Assembly: GCF_008370255.1 (NCBI RefSeq)
Contig: NZ_SEUI01000004.1
Coordinates: 135,987-199,986, forward strand
Direction: 5' to 3'
DNA length: 64,000 nt
Origin: Pseudoalteromonas sp. FUC4
GTDB taxonomy: Bacteria; Pseudomonadota; Gammaproteobacteria; Enterobacterales; Alteromonadaceae
Below, one piece after another: positions 47,119 to 55,489 of the stretch. The notes below the pieces were generated by a model. That model did no database searches. It had not been told where the DNA came from and saw only the letters and a program-made list of their open reading frames with translations. How positions within the stretch are numbered: the stretch's first letter is position 1; each line of letters starts with the position of its first letter. A program made the position numbers and the translations under genes.

Positions 47119-47496
47119 ATGTTTAAATTATCAAAGCTAGTTGTACTTACTGCTGTTATCGCTGTAAGTTCGTTTTCGTACACAGCACCTGCAAGTGCTG
47201 AAGATCAATTAGCGGTATCTATTTGTGAGTATATTGCTGCAGACGATAAAAACCGATTACGCAGCAAGCTTAAAAGCTCTCGTGTAAAAATCCGTAATAT
47301 TTATGATGCAGTACAATGTAATGGTAATAATTTATTACGCCATGCTGTTGCTAGTAATGCAGTGGATACTGGTGAGTATATAGTTAAGAATCTATCGAAA
47401 AGCTCTTTAGCAGATGGTGCTGACATTAGCTGGGCTGAAGGCAACTTTGCCAGCTCACCACTTATTGCAGTAATTAAAGATCGCGCTGGTCTTTAA
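47119..47496 (+). CDS. Small exported protein, DUF3718-like
   Basis: This 125-residue protein has a clear signal peptide (about 1-27, ending ASA). The mature part (CEYIAADDKNRLRSKLKSSRVKIRNIYDAVQCNG) has two cysteines, which could form a disulfide, and an ankyrin-like end (NNLLRHAVASNAVDTGEYIVKNL). It resembles the DUF3718 family of uncharacterised periplasmic proteins, by memory only. It has its own terminator, and its neighbours folA and galU give no functional hint. Confidence 0.7.
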   Translation: MFKLSKLVVLTAVIAVSSFSYTAPASAEDQLAVSICEYIAADDKNRLRSKLKSSRVKIRNIYDAVQCNGNNLLRHAVASNAVDTGEYIVKNLSKSSLADGADISWAEGNFASSPLIAVIKDRAGL

Positions 47497-47550
47497 TCAT
47501 AAACAGATTTTATAGCTCTACCTTCAATAGGGGATTGTTAAATATTGATT

Positions 47551-47590
47551 AGTCTGAAGTTGTTATTAATAACAACTCCAGACTTTTTTA
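47551..47590 (+). terminator. Terminator of the DUF3718-like gene
   Basis: AGTCTG-A-AGTTGTTATT and AATAACAACT-C-CAGACT form a long stem with one internal mismatch, followed by TTTTTT. Confidence 0.85.
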
Positions 47591-47647
47591 TTTGGCTAAG
47601 GTAATCACACCCCACCAACACAATCATTAATAAGTTTTCTATTTACC

Positions 47648-47751
47648 TATCTATTTTGTATTCCCAAAGTGTAAAGTCTTCATTTTAAAAGCAGCTTCAA
47701 ATTTACTTCTTCAAAAGAGCTAACTTTATTCAGCTGGTATCTATTTTGTAT
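47648..47751. repeat. 14-bp direct repeat upstream of galU
   Basis: TATCTATTTTGTAT occurs at 47648-47661 and again at 47738-47751, 90 bases apart and 40 bases before galU. It may be a pair of regulator sites in the galU promoter. Confidence 0.5.
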
Positions 47752-47790
47752 CTGCTAGTTTATTTACAAACTTAATCACTAAGGACAGAT

Positions 47791-48675
47791 ATGAAAGCTG
47801 TAATTCCAGTAGCAGGCTTAGGGACGAGAATGCTCCCTATGACAAAAGCTATCCCAAAAGAAATGCTCCCAATAGTCGATAAGCCTCTAATTCAATATAT
47901 TGTCAGCGAATGTGTGTCCGCTGGTATTAAAGATATTGTGTTAGTTACGCATAGCTCTAAAAATGCAATCGAAAACCACTTTGATACAAGTTATGAACTA
48001 GAAGCGACTCTTGAGAAGCGTGTTAAACGGGCTTTATTAGATGAAATTCGCTCTATTTGTCCGCCTGATGTAACTATTATGAGTGTACGCCAAGGTGAAG
48101 CTCAAGGGCTTGGACATGCTATTTTGTGCGCTAAACCAATCGTTGGTGATAACAACTTTGTTGTGCTCCTGCCTGATGTGATACTTGATGCCTATACTGC
48201 GGATCAAGAGACTGAAAACTTAGCAGCAATGATCAAACGCTTTGAAGAAACACAAGCAAGTCAAATAATGCTTGAGCCGGTAGCTAAAGAAGACGTTAGT
48301 AAATATGGTATTGCGGATATTAATGGCGTTGATCTAATGCCAGGCAAAAGTGCTGCAATAAAAGCAATGGTTGAAAAACCTGATGCAGATTTAGCACCTT
48401 CAAATCTTGCTGTTGTAGGGCGATATGTACTGAGTAAGAATATTTGGCCTCTTCTTGCAAAAACGTCTGTAGGTGCTGGCGGTGAAATACAACTTACAGA
48501 TTCTATTGACGCATTAATGGCACAAGAAACCGTAGAAGCATTTCATATGAGTGGTCGTTCTCACGATTGTGGAGATAAGTTAGGCTACTTAAAAGCAATT
48601 GTTGAGTACAGTCTACGAGATGAAAAGCTAGGTAATGATTTTTCAAGTTTTATAAACGATTTGAATTTACCTTAA
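47791..48675 (+). CDS. galU: UTP-glucose-1-phosphate uridylyltransferase
   Basis: GalU makes UDP-glucose for lipopolysaccharide, capsule and other polysaccharides. Its 294 residues include the nucleotide-binding opening [30 protein letters not shown], the [16 protein letters not shown] loop and [21 protein letters not shown]. It is a single-gene unit with a long upstream region. Confidence 0.97.
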   Translation: MKAVIPVAGLGTRMLPMTKAIPKEMLPIVDKPLIQYIVSECVSAGIKDIVLVTHSSKNAIENHFDTSYELEATLEKRVKRALLDEIRSICPPDVTIMSVRQGEAQGLGHAILCAKPIVGDNNFVVLLPDVILDAYTADQETENLAAMIKRFEETQASQIMLEPVAKEDVSKYGIADINGVDLMPGKSAAIKAMVEKPDADLAPSNLAVVGRYVLSKNIWPLLAKTSVGAGGEIQLTDSIDALMAQETVEAFHMSGRSHDCGDKLGYLKAIVEYSLRDEKLGNDFSSFINDLNLP

Positions 48676-48805
48676 TACAGCGCGTATTCTTCGTTCTATG
48701 GTAGGCTGTTTTGAGCTACTAAGTTAGCCTTACTTTTTATACATAGAAGTAGGCTACGTAGTACAATTATTACTTATTCTGTATTAATTTTTTCAAGGAA
48801 TTACC

Positions 48806-49279
48806 ATGATTGAGCAAGGCCAAGAATTACCAGCAGTTACACTAACGCAATTAACTGACGATGGTATTCAGTCTATTACAAATAAAGAGTTGTTTGAAGG
48901 TAAAAAAGTCGTGTTATTTGCAGTACCAGGTGCATTTACACCAACATGCTCTAATGCACATTTACCTGAATTTATTACCCTTGCTGATAAAATTAAAGCA
49001 AAGGGCGTTGATGCTATTTACTGTGTATCCGTTAATGATGCATTTGTAATGAAAGCATGGGGCGACTCACAAAACGCACAAGAAATTTCAATGCTTGCTG
49101 ATGGCGATGGAAGTTTTACTAAATCGTTAGGGCTTGATAAAGATACTGCTGGCTTTGGTGGTGTACGTTCAACGCGTTACGCTATGATTATCGAAAATGC
49201 AGTAGTAACTGGTTTATTTGTAGAGCAAGACAAAGAGTTTGTTGTAAGCCGCGCAGAATCAGTACTAGATAAGCTATAA
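48806..49279 (+). CDS. Peroxiredoxin of the Prx5 type
   Basis: This 157-residue thiol peroxidase has its peroxidatic cysteine in VPGAFTPTCSNAHLPEF (about Cys49). The VNDAFVMKAWG segment is typical of atypical 2-Cys Prx5/hybrid Prx proteins, and no glutaredoxin domain is fused. Only a second, non-canonical Cys is visible (IYCVSVND, about residue 73), so the resolving thiol may come from glutathione or another protein. Confidence 0.93.
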   Translation: MIEQGQELPAVTLTQLTDDGIQSITNKELFEGKKVVLFAVPGAFTPTCSNAHLPEFITLADKIKAKGVDAIYCVSVNDAFVMKAWGDSQNAQEISMLADGDGSFTKSLGLDKDTAGFGGVRSTRYAMIIENAVVTGLFVEQDKEFVVSRAESVLDKL

Positions 49280-49327
49280 CAGTAATAAAGTGTAGATTTT
49301 AGCTCTAGCTAATCAGCTAGTTACTAT

Positions 49328-49361
49328 AAAAAACCGATGTTGGAAACAACATCGGTTTTTT
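49328..49361. terminator. Bidirectional terminator, peroxiredoxin / subtilase
   Basis: A perfect 15-bp stem, AAAAAACCGATGTTG / CAACATCGGTTTTTT, with a GAAA tetraloop between convergent genes. Confidence 0.92.
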
Positions 49362-49382
49362 ATTTAAGGCTCAAACTTTAAA

Positions 49383-51509
49383 TTACGGTTGGTATTGTCC
49401 GCTAAGTGTTAAACCAGAAAAAGTTTGATAAGCGTTAACGCTTAAGTGCCAAGTACCTGCTTGTGGATTGGTAAATGTACATGTTTCTGCATTGCCATTT
49501 TTATAAGGGCGACAATCGTACGTGGTGGTTGTTGGTTGGCTGCCATATTTTACAAATAAATCAGCATCGCCACTTCCACCTGACGTTGTTACTGTAAACG
49601 TACTCATTCCTGCAGGTACATCTAACGTGTAATGTTTCCACTGACCAGTATTGGCTGTCACATCGCTTATAGTGCCGCCGCCAGCTTGTGGAGTACCTGA
49701 ACCGCCACCAGATGATGAACCACCAGTAATATTACCCACCAAGCTCACAGCTGAATACGCAGAGTAGCCGTTAAGCATTACATGGTAAGTTCCTGCAGTA
49801 GGGTTATCAATAGAACACTCTTCGCTATTTCCGCCTTTATAAGGGCGACAGTCATAGGTAGTTGTTGTAGGTTTGCTGCCCGCACGTACGTATAAATCAG
49901 CATCACCAGTACCACCACTCATAGTGAATGTTACGTTAGTAGCACCGCTTGGCACTGTCATCGTGTAAAATGCTTGTGCGTTCGCAGCCCCACTTAAACC
50001 TGTTTTAGCTTCACCATTAATAAGCTCGCTATCGCCACCTGTAGGCGGGGTAGTGCCGCCACTTGCTGCAGCAACAGCTGCGGCTGCATCAACAATACCC
50101 GTACCACAGCTAGTACATGTCGCAGGGAACGAACGAGTTGTTGATTTTAAAATACTTTCTATTTCGTCAGGCGTTGCATCTGGTTTTGCTTGCTTAATAA
50201 GTGCCGCAACACCTGCTACGTGAGGCGCAGCCATTGATGTACCTTGTGAAAAGCCATAGCTGTCGCTTGAAGGTGTAGACGAACCTGAATTGTAAGTTGA
50301 TAGAACGCCTTCGGAGTCGTTTGCAAAGCTTTGTGCGCCACCTGGCGCTGCTACATCAATATTGCTACCGTAGTTAGAGTAATAAGCTCTGCCGCCATTA
50401 CGGCCCACTGAGGCTACGTTTACTACACCGTTACAGTTGCCTGGGTTGTAGTTTGCTGAGTTATCGTTATCGTTACCTGCAGCAATAACTACCACAGTGC
50501 CGTTACTACGTGCTGTGTTAATTGCATTTTGAGTTGTAGAGCTACATGAACCGCTGCCACCTAAACTCATATTAATTACATCAGCAGGGTTTGAGTTAGC
50601 AGGAATACCTGAAACACTTCCACCAGATGCCCAAATAATACCGTCTGCAATATCTGAGGTTAAACCACCACACTTACCAAGTACACGAACAGGCACTACT
50701 TTTGCGTTATAAGCTACGCCTGCAACACCTTCACCGTTATTGGTTACCGCAGCAACTGTGCCGGCAACGTGCGTACCATGCCAGCTAGAGTTTTGTGCAC
50801 CGTTAGTACCACACTCATTTGCTGCAACAGCATCACCAGGATCACGTGCATCGCTATCGCGACCACCACCGTCATTTGCTACCGATAGGTTAGAGATCAT
50901 ATCGTAGCCTGGCAAAATATTAGCGTTTAAATCAGCATGTGGGCGGTAACCTGTATCTAGTACCGCTACAACTACACCGCTACCTGTTGCAGTATCCCAT
51001 GCAGTAGGTAAGTTTAAACCACCGGCTTGCTCGTAGTAGTGCCATTGGTCATCAAAACGTGGATCGTTAGGAGTTGAAAACGGCTTTAACATTTGATCCA
51101 CTTCAATGTATTCAACATTGCCAGAATCAACCATTTCTTGCATAAACTCTTGAGCCTCTGCAGCACTTAATTTTTTATCGGCACGCATTACGTGATGGTT
51201 ATTAAGTGCCATTGCACGGATGTATTTTGCTTTTACTTTACCTTTTTTAGAAGCGAAGTTTTTAACAAAGCTTTGTGCGCGCTTCTTCATGCTAGATGGG
51301 CTTGCCTCTGCAGTTGAGAGGCTCGCCATTTTGTTATTATTTTTATATTTAATAATGAACTGAGTTTCGAAACCGCCTTGGCTTTGTAGTTTAGCCGATG
51401 TTTCAGCCATTGAACTTGAAACTGATTGAGCCATGCCAGATGTTGCAGCAAAAAGCGTACTAACTGTAATTGCAATTGCGCATCTTTTAAAAGTTTTACT
51501 TGTTGTCAT
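49383..51509 (-). CDS. Secreted subtilisin-like serine protease (S8) with two PPC domains
   Basis: The 708-residue exocellular protease starts at the ATG with AGGGAT upstream (MTTSKTFKRC); 23 extra residues from an earlier start would precede the signal peptide. Order: signal peptide (1-27), I9-type propeptide (to about 145), S8 catalytic domain with Asp in AVLDTGYRPHADL, His in SSWHGTHVAGT and Ser in GTSMAAPHVAG, then two C-terminal PPC domains (about 510-600 and 620-708), both with DADLYVR/DADLFVK and TYDCRPYK. Similar enzymes from Pseudoalteromonas degrade protein and collagen in marine particles. Confidence 0.93.
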   Translation of the reverse strand: MTTSKTFKRCAIAITVSTLFAATSGMAQSVSSSMAETSAKLQSQGGFETQFIIKYKNNNKMASLSTAEASPSSMKKRAQSFVKNFASKKGKVKAKYIRAMALNNHHVMRADKKLSAAEAQEFMQEMVDSGNVEYIEVDQMLKPFSTPNDPRFDDQWHYYEQAGGLNLPTAWDTATGSGVVVAVLDTGYRPHADLNANILPGYDMISNLSVANDGGGRDSDARDPGDAVAANECGTNGAQNSSWHGTHVAGTVAAVTNNGEGVAGVAYNAKVVPVRVLGKCGGLTSDIADGIIWASGGSVSGIPANSNPADVINMSLGGSGSCSSTTQNAINTARSNGTVVVIAAGNDNDNSANYNPGNCNGVVNVASVGRNGGRAYYSNYGSNIDVAAPGGAQSFANDSEGVLSTYNSGSSTPSSDSYGFSQGTSMAAPHVAGVAALIKQAKPDATPDEIESILKSTTRSFPATCTSCGTGIVDAAAAVAAASGGTTPPTGGDSELINGEAKTGLSGAANAQAFYTMTVPSGATNVTFTMSGGTGDADLYVRAGSKPTTTTYDCRPYKGGNSEECSIDNPTAGTYHVMLNGYSAYSAVSLVGNITGGSSSGGGSGTPQAGGGTISDVTANTGQWKHYTLDVPAGMSTFTVTTSGGSGDADLFVKYGSQPTTTTYDCRPYKNGNAETCTFTNPQAGTWHLSVNAYQTFSGLTLSGQYQP

Positions 51510-51837
51510 AATTATCCCTAGATTTTTATTCATTATTTCGTGATGCAAGATCACGATCCAGGAACGAAAGTAAATCATATGTTAACTAGGTTAAAATATC
51601 AATTTATTATGTACCTCTTTCATTTAGTTATAACTCAGGTTTTTAGCGGTTTACTCGTTGTTTAGTATTTGTAATATAAATTAAAAATAAGTATAAAGGA
51701 TTGATTTTTTGTGCGGGTAATTATTCCCGACTTATTACTAATGCGTTTTTGTTGTGTTATTGCTAATAATTTAAATGCTAGGTTGTTAGCTATCAAACTT
51801 TGCTATAATCGAAAAAATTTTTTTGTAGGGTAAAATA
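51510..51837. other. Divergent intergenic region, subtilase / flavoprotein
   Basis: This 328-base AT-rich spacer holds both promoters. No operator, repeat or gene was recognised. Confidence 0.5.
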
Positions 51838-53022
51838 ATGAGTCAAGTAGATGTAATTGTAATAGGTGCGGGAGCAGCAGGATTAATGTGTGCAGCGCAA
51901 GCTGGATACCGTGGCCGAAGCGTTACAGTACTTGATATGGGGAAAAAGCCAGGTCGCAAAATTTTAATAAGTGGTGGTGGGCGTTGCAATTTTACAAATG
52001 AAAATGCAACCCCTGATAACTACTTATGCGCAAATGCTCATTTTGTTAAATCATGCTTAAGTCGTTATACACAGCATGACTTTATTGAGCTGGTGGACAG
52101 ACATGGCTTGGCGTATCACCATAAAACACTAGGTCAGCTTTTTTGCGATAACAATGCACAAGACATTGTTAATATTTTACTGACCGAATGTGAGTGGGCC
52201 GGGGTAAATATAAAACTACGCAGTGAAGTGATCAGTGTATCAAAAACCGAAACCGGCTATAGCGTTACCACAGAGCAAGAAACCTTAAGCTGTGAGTCGT
52301 TAGTTATAGCATCAGGTGGCTTAACTATGCCAAAACTAGGGGCTACACCAATAGGTTATAAAATTGCAGAGCAGTTTGGCTTAAGCGTGTTACCAACTAT
52401 GGCTGCACTTGTGCCGTTTACTCTGCATCAGCATGATAAAGAGCGTTTTGAAGGGCTTTCGGGAATTAGTATTCCATGTGAAGTTTCAAGCGAAGACGGC
52501 ACCGTATTTAAAGAAAATATCCTCTTTACTCACCGAGGGTTATCGGGCCCTGCAATATTGCAAATAAGCTCATTTTGGCGAGCAGGGCAGGCTGTAACTA
52601 TAAACCTGCTACCTGAAATTGATTTAAGGCAACAACTTGCTGATTGGCGTGAAACACAAGCCCAAAAGTCGTTAAAAAACAGCCTTGCGACTATTTTACC
52701 TAAACGCTTTATAGAAATACTGCATGAAAGCAAAGCGATTCCAGATTGTAATATTAATCAGCTTACACATGCTCAAATAGATGAGCTGGTAAATTACATT
52801 CACGCTTGGCAAATTAAACCCAATGGCACAGAAGGTTATAGAACAGCAGAAGTAACATTGGGCGGTGTAGATACCGACGAGTTGAGCTCAAAAACCTTTG
52901 AAGCTAAAAAAGCTAAAGGCCTATACTTTATAGGCGAAGTAACCGACGTAACTGGTTGGTTAGGGGGCTACAATTTTCAGTACGCCTGGAGCTGTGGATT
53001 TGCTGCAGGGCAATATGCTTAG
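51838..53022 (+). CDS. yhiN: HI0933/YhiN-type FAD-dependent oxidoreductase
   Basis: The 394-residue flavoprotein has a Rossmann dinucleotide motif at the N-terminus (VIVIGAGAAGLMCAAQAG), KKPGRKILISGGGRCNFTN (the family signature) and a C-terminal GEVTDVTGWLGGYNFQYAWSCGF segment that closes the FAD site. It is annotated widely as an NAD(P)/FAD-dependent or aminoacetone-like oxidoreductase, but the physiological reaction is unknown. The stop overlaps the convergent cyclase gene by four bases. Confidence 0.92.
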   Translation: MSQVDVIVIGAGAAGLMCAAQAGYRGRSVTVLDMGKKPGRKILISGGGRCNFTNENATPDNYLCANAHFVKSCLSRYTQHDFIELVDRHGLAYHHKTLGQLFCDNNAQDIVNILLTECEWAGVNIKLRSEVISVSKTETGYSVTTEQETLSCESLVIASGGLTMPKLGATPIGYKIAEQFGLSVLPTMAALVPFTLHQHDKERFEGLSGISIPCEVSSEDGTVFKENILFTHRGLSGPAILQISSFWRAGQAVTINLLPEIDLRQQLADWRETQAQKSLKNSLATILPKRFIEILHESKAIPDCNINQLTHAQIDELVNYIHAWQIKPNGTEGYRTAEVTLGGVDTDELSSKTFEAKKAKGLYFIGEVTDVTGWLGGYNFQYAWSCGFAAGQYA

Positions 53023-54137
53023 GCGTTAACTTTATTTAGATTTAGCTGTTTTATATAGTCTGGATAAGCGGTAATAGTTAAATTGTTATCGCTACAACAG
53101 ACTAAATTACGGCCATTATTTTTAGCTTCGTATAGTGCTTTATCAGCCCGTTCCAATATCTTTAGTACAGTATCATCCGTTTGAATAGGGGCTAAACCTA
53201 TACTGATAGTAAGAGATATATTTACAATTGGATGAGTGCCCACATACTCTTTTAGCTCATTAGCTTGTGCCATCGCATCGGTTATAGAGGTGCCTGATAA
53301 AATAACAGTAAACTCTTCACCTCCCCATCGTGCAATTAGAGAGCTCTTTGGCATTTTATTTTTTAGTATATTGGCAAATTCACTTAAAACGCTATCACCT
53401 ACTAAATGACCATAAGTATCGTTAATGTTTTTAAAGTAATCTATGTCGCAAATAAGTAAGCAGTTAGACGTTTTTGACACTTCATTTTTTGCAATTAACT
53501 GAGATAGTTCAGAATCAAATTTTTGTCTGTTATACAGGCCAGTCAATTTGTCTGTCTCAGCTAAGTGTTGTATTTCTATATTACGCGTTGCTAAATGTTG
53601 GTAGGCTGAAAATCGTGTTTTTTCGTAAAATCTAAAAATTAAAATATGAGCAAGGCTTACCTCTATAAGGTTAAATAAAGAGCCTAAGCCAATTGTTACA
53701 GTTTGCTGTTGTTGTAAATACACAAGATATGCACAAATAGCAAAAGCGACTGTACTAAATAGGCTTCCCCAGTTTCTTCCAACTAAAAAAAAGCTAAAAG
53801 GCGGGATCAACGTTGCCCAAAATAAAGAATGCGCATGTCCGCCTACAGAAATCACAAACATCATTATTAAGCTAACAACCATAAGGGCAACGGCCCATGC
53901 TGCTGCATTTACATTGGCTGTTTTATTAAACCAAGTATAAATACCTAACGATATAGCAAGCCCTAAGGCATCAATTAAAGCAATGTCATAACTTTCAAAG
54001 TAGAAAAGGTTGAGGAGTGTTAAAACTAAAAAATAACTCGTAGTTATTAGTAAAGAGTGGGCTATTAAACGAGTACGCCAAAAGTCTTTATGATCTTTAG
54101 GGTATTGCGGAAACTCCTTATACCAAAAACCTAGCAT
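53019..54137 (-). CDS. Membrane diguanylate cyclase (GGDEF)
   Basis: The 372-residue protein has about six membrane segments (roughly residues 28-170) forming a MASE-like sensor, a short helix, and a GGDEF domain (about 195-350) with active-site GGEEF in IARWGGEEFTVIL. It should make cyclic di-GMP. The inhibitory I-site RxxD that normally precedes the active site by five residues is replaced by PKSS, so product inhibition is probably lost. There is no EAL domain. The signal is unknown. Confidence 0.92.
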   Translation of the reverse strand: MLGFWYKEFPQYPKDHKDFWRTRLIAHSLLITTSYFLVLTLLNLFYFESYDIALIDALGLAISLGIYTWFNKTANVNAAAWAVALMVVSLIMMFVISVGGHAHSLFWATLIPPFSFFLVGRNWGSLFSTVAFAICAYLVYLQQQQTVTIGLGSLFNLIEVSLAHILIFRFYEKTRFSAYQHLATRNIEIQHLAETDKLTGLYNRQKFDSELSQLIAKNEVSKTSNCLLICDIDYFKNINDTYGHLVGDSVLSEFANILKNKMPKSSLIARWGGEEFTVILSGTSITDAMAQANELKEYVGTHPIVNISLTISIGLAPIQTDDTVLKILERADKALYEAKNNGRNLVCCSDNNLTITAYPDYIKQLNLNKVNA

Positions 54138-54249
54138 ACCAAATAATCCTTGAGTCCTTTAATTTAAAGATTATTACCTATATAAGATTTTTATTATAGC
54201 TTTTTAACTTTGATTAAAAGAGTATTGCAGGTTGGAAGTGAGTTATTTA

Positions 54250-54284
54250 TATAAAAGCTTAACGGGTTAAACGCTAAGCTTTAT
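54250..54284 (-). terminator. Candidate terminator after the DUF917 gene
   Basis: AAAGCTTAACG and CGCTAAGCTTT form an 11-bp stem with one mismatch; the minus strand continues with a short T-rich tract. Confidence 0.5.
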
Positions 54285-54308
54285 AATAATTCAGGTAGAG
54301 CTGAATAG

Positions 54309-55415
54309 TTAACTATTTATAGCAGGGCGATAATCATTCTTAACACCTGCGTAATTAGGGCCAAATATAGAAAGTCCTTTTGGCGTTGTAAACTCAACAG
54401 GTGCTGGCAAAATAATAACGGATACAGGCATACCTATTTCATAATTTGGGTTGGTGATTGGCGTACCCGCTTGTGTGTTTAGGCAACAAATTAAATCAGG
54501 AATGGTAACGTGTACTTCTCGATTTAAAAACGCAGCCATATTTTCGTTTTTAACCGTAATTTTATAACTGTTACCAGCAAATTTGCCAGTACCAGCAAGC
54601 ATAACTTCGCCTATGGTAAAGCCTTCAAGTGTTTTAAATTCAAACCCACTAACAACTCCTTCAAACGCGACAAATCCATTACCTTGCTCGGCAACTACAT
54701 TAATAGTGTTTTCATTTGAGTTGTTGGCTTCGCGCATGGCTCTTCCAAGCTTTAATGCTTTACTTATCGTGCCGTGAATAACCGCATCTTTCATGTGTTC
54801 AATAGGAAGAATATGATCAATGGCTGCGATGTCGCTACGGCTTATTTTGGCAAGGGCACGCACTACGGTTTCAGCGCGTAAGTCATCCATAACGTTTTCA
54901 CAAATAAAGCATTCGCCAAATTCGTTTGCGGTAATAATTGGTGCCGCGGGTAAATTATTTAAATAATAGGTTGAGTGGGTAATTTCAGGAACAGCTCGTC
55001 CAGCAGGGTCGGCATCAATAATATAGCCGTCAAACATAGCCGCTAAATAAAACGATACCGCAGTATTAGCACCACCTAGTTCGCAACAAATCGTTCCGTA
55101 AATGGACTCTTTATTAATGTACTCAAGGGCGCGATCGTAGGCCGCTAAAATAGAATGCTTACCTGTACGTGGGAGATTAGCGTAAGCGCGCTCTTCCGTA
55201 TCTGTTAGTGGCGAGATTGCCCCTAAAATATAAGGTGTGCATACAAGCTCACCCGCGGGTACTTCATCTGCGCTAATAAGTTTAAACGTTTTACCTAGTG
55301 CAAGGGCTTCGTCAATGTAATTTATGCCTTCACTTAGCTCACCGCCACCACCGGTACCTAAAATGGCGCAGCCGTATAAAATATCAATTAGTTGTTCACG
55401 ATTAAGAATTTGCAT
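54309..55415 (-). CDS. DUF917 (S-methyl-thiohydantoin desulfurase-like) protein
   Basis: The 368-residue cytoplasmic protein has the family's GTGGGGE loop (about residues 20-26), IIDADPAGRAVPE (about 132-144) and the C-terminal STPxG/FGPNYAG-type end. Members include the desulfhydrase that removes sulfur from a thiohydantoin during ergothioneine breakdown; most others are unassigned. It lies 74 bases downstream of a TonB-dependent receptor on the same strand, with a CodB-like permease and an Lrp-type regulator close by. The substrate cannot be read from the sequence; a cyclic ureide or thiohydantoin is inference. Confidence 0.82.
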   Translation of the reverse strand: MQILNREQLIDILYGCAILGTGGGGELSEGINYIDEALALGKTFKLISADEVPAGELVCTPYILGAISPLTDTEERAYANLPRTGKHSILAAYDRALEYINKESIYGTICCELGGANTAVSFYLAAMFDGYIIDADPAGRAVPEITHSTYYLNNLPAAPIITANEFGECFICENVMDDLRAETVVRALAKISRSDIAAIDHILPIEHMKDAVIHGTISKALKLGRAMREANNSNENTINVVAEQGNGFVAFEGVVSGFEFKTLEGFTIGEVMLAGTGKFAGNSYKITVKNENMAAFLNREVHVTIPDLICCLNTQAGTPITNPNYEIGMPVSVIILPAPVEFTTPKGLSIFGPNYAGVKNDYRPAINS

Positions 55416-55438
55416 GTGTGTATCGCTATTGGTTATCT

Positions 55439-55474
55439 AAAAAAGAGGCTGCCTTAAGATTGTTTAAAGCAGCT
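55439..55474 (-). terminator. Intra-operon terminator between receptor and DUF917 gene
   Basis: On the minus strand GCTGCTTTAA and TTAAGGCAGC flank ACAATC and are followed by CTCTTTTTT. It probably lowers DUF917 expression relative to the receptor. Confidence 0.65.
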
Positions 55475-55489
55475 ATTTGAGAGTAAAAA

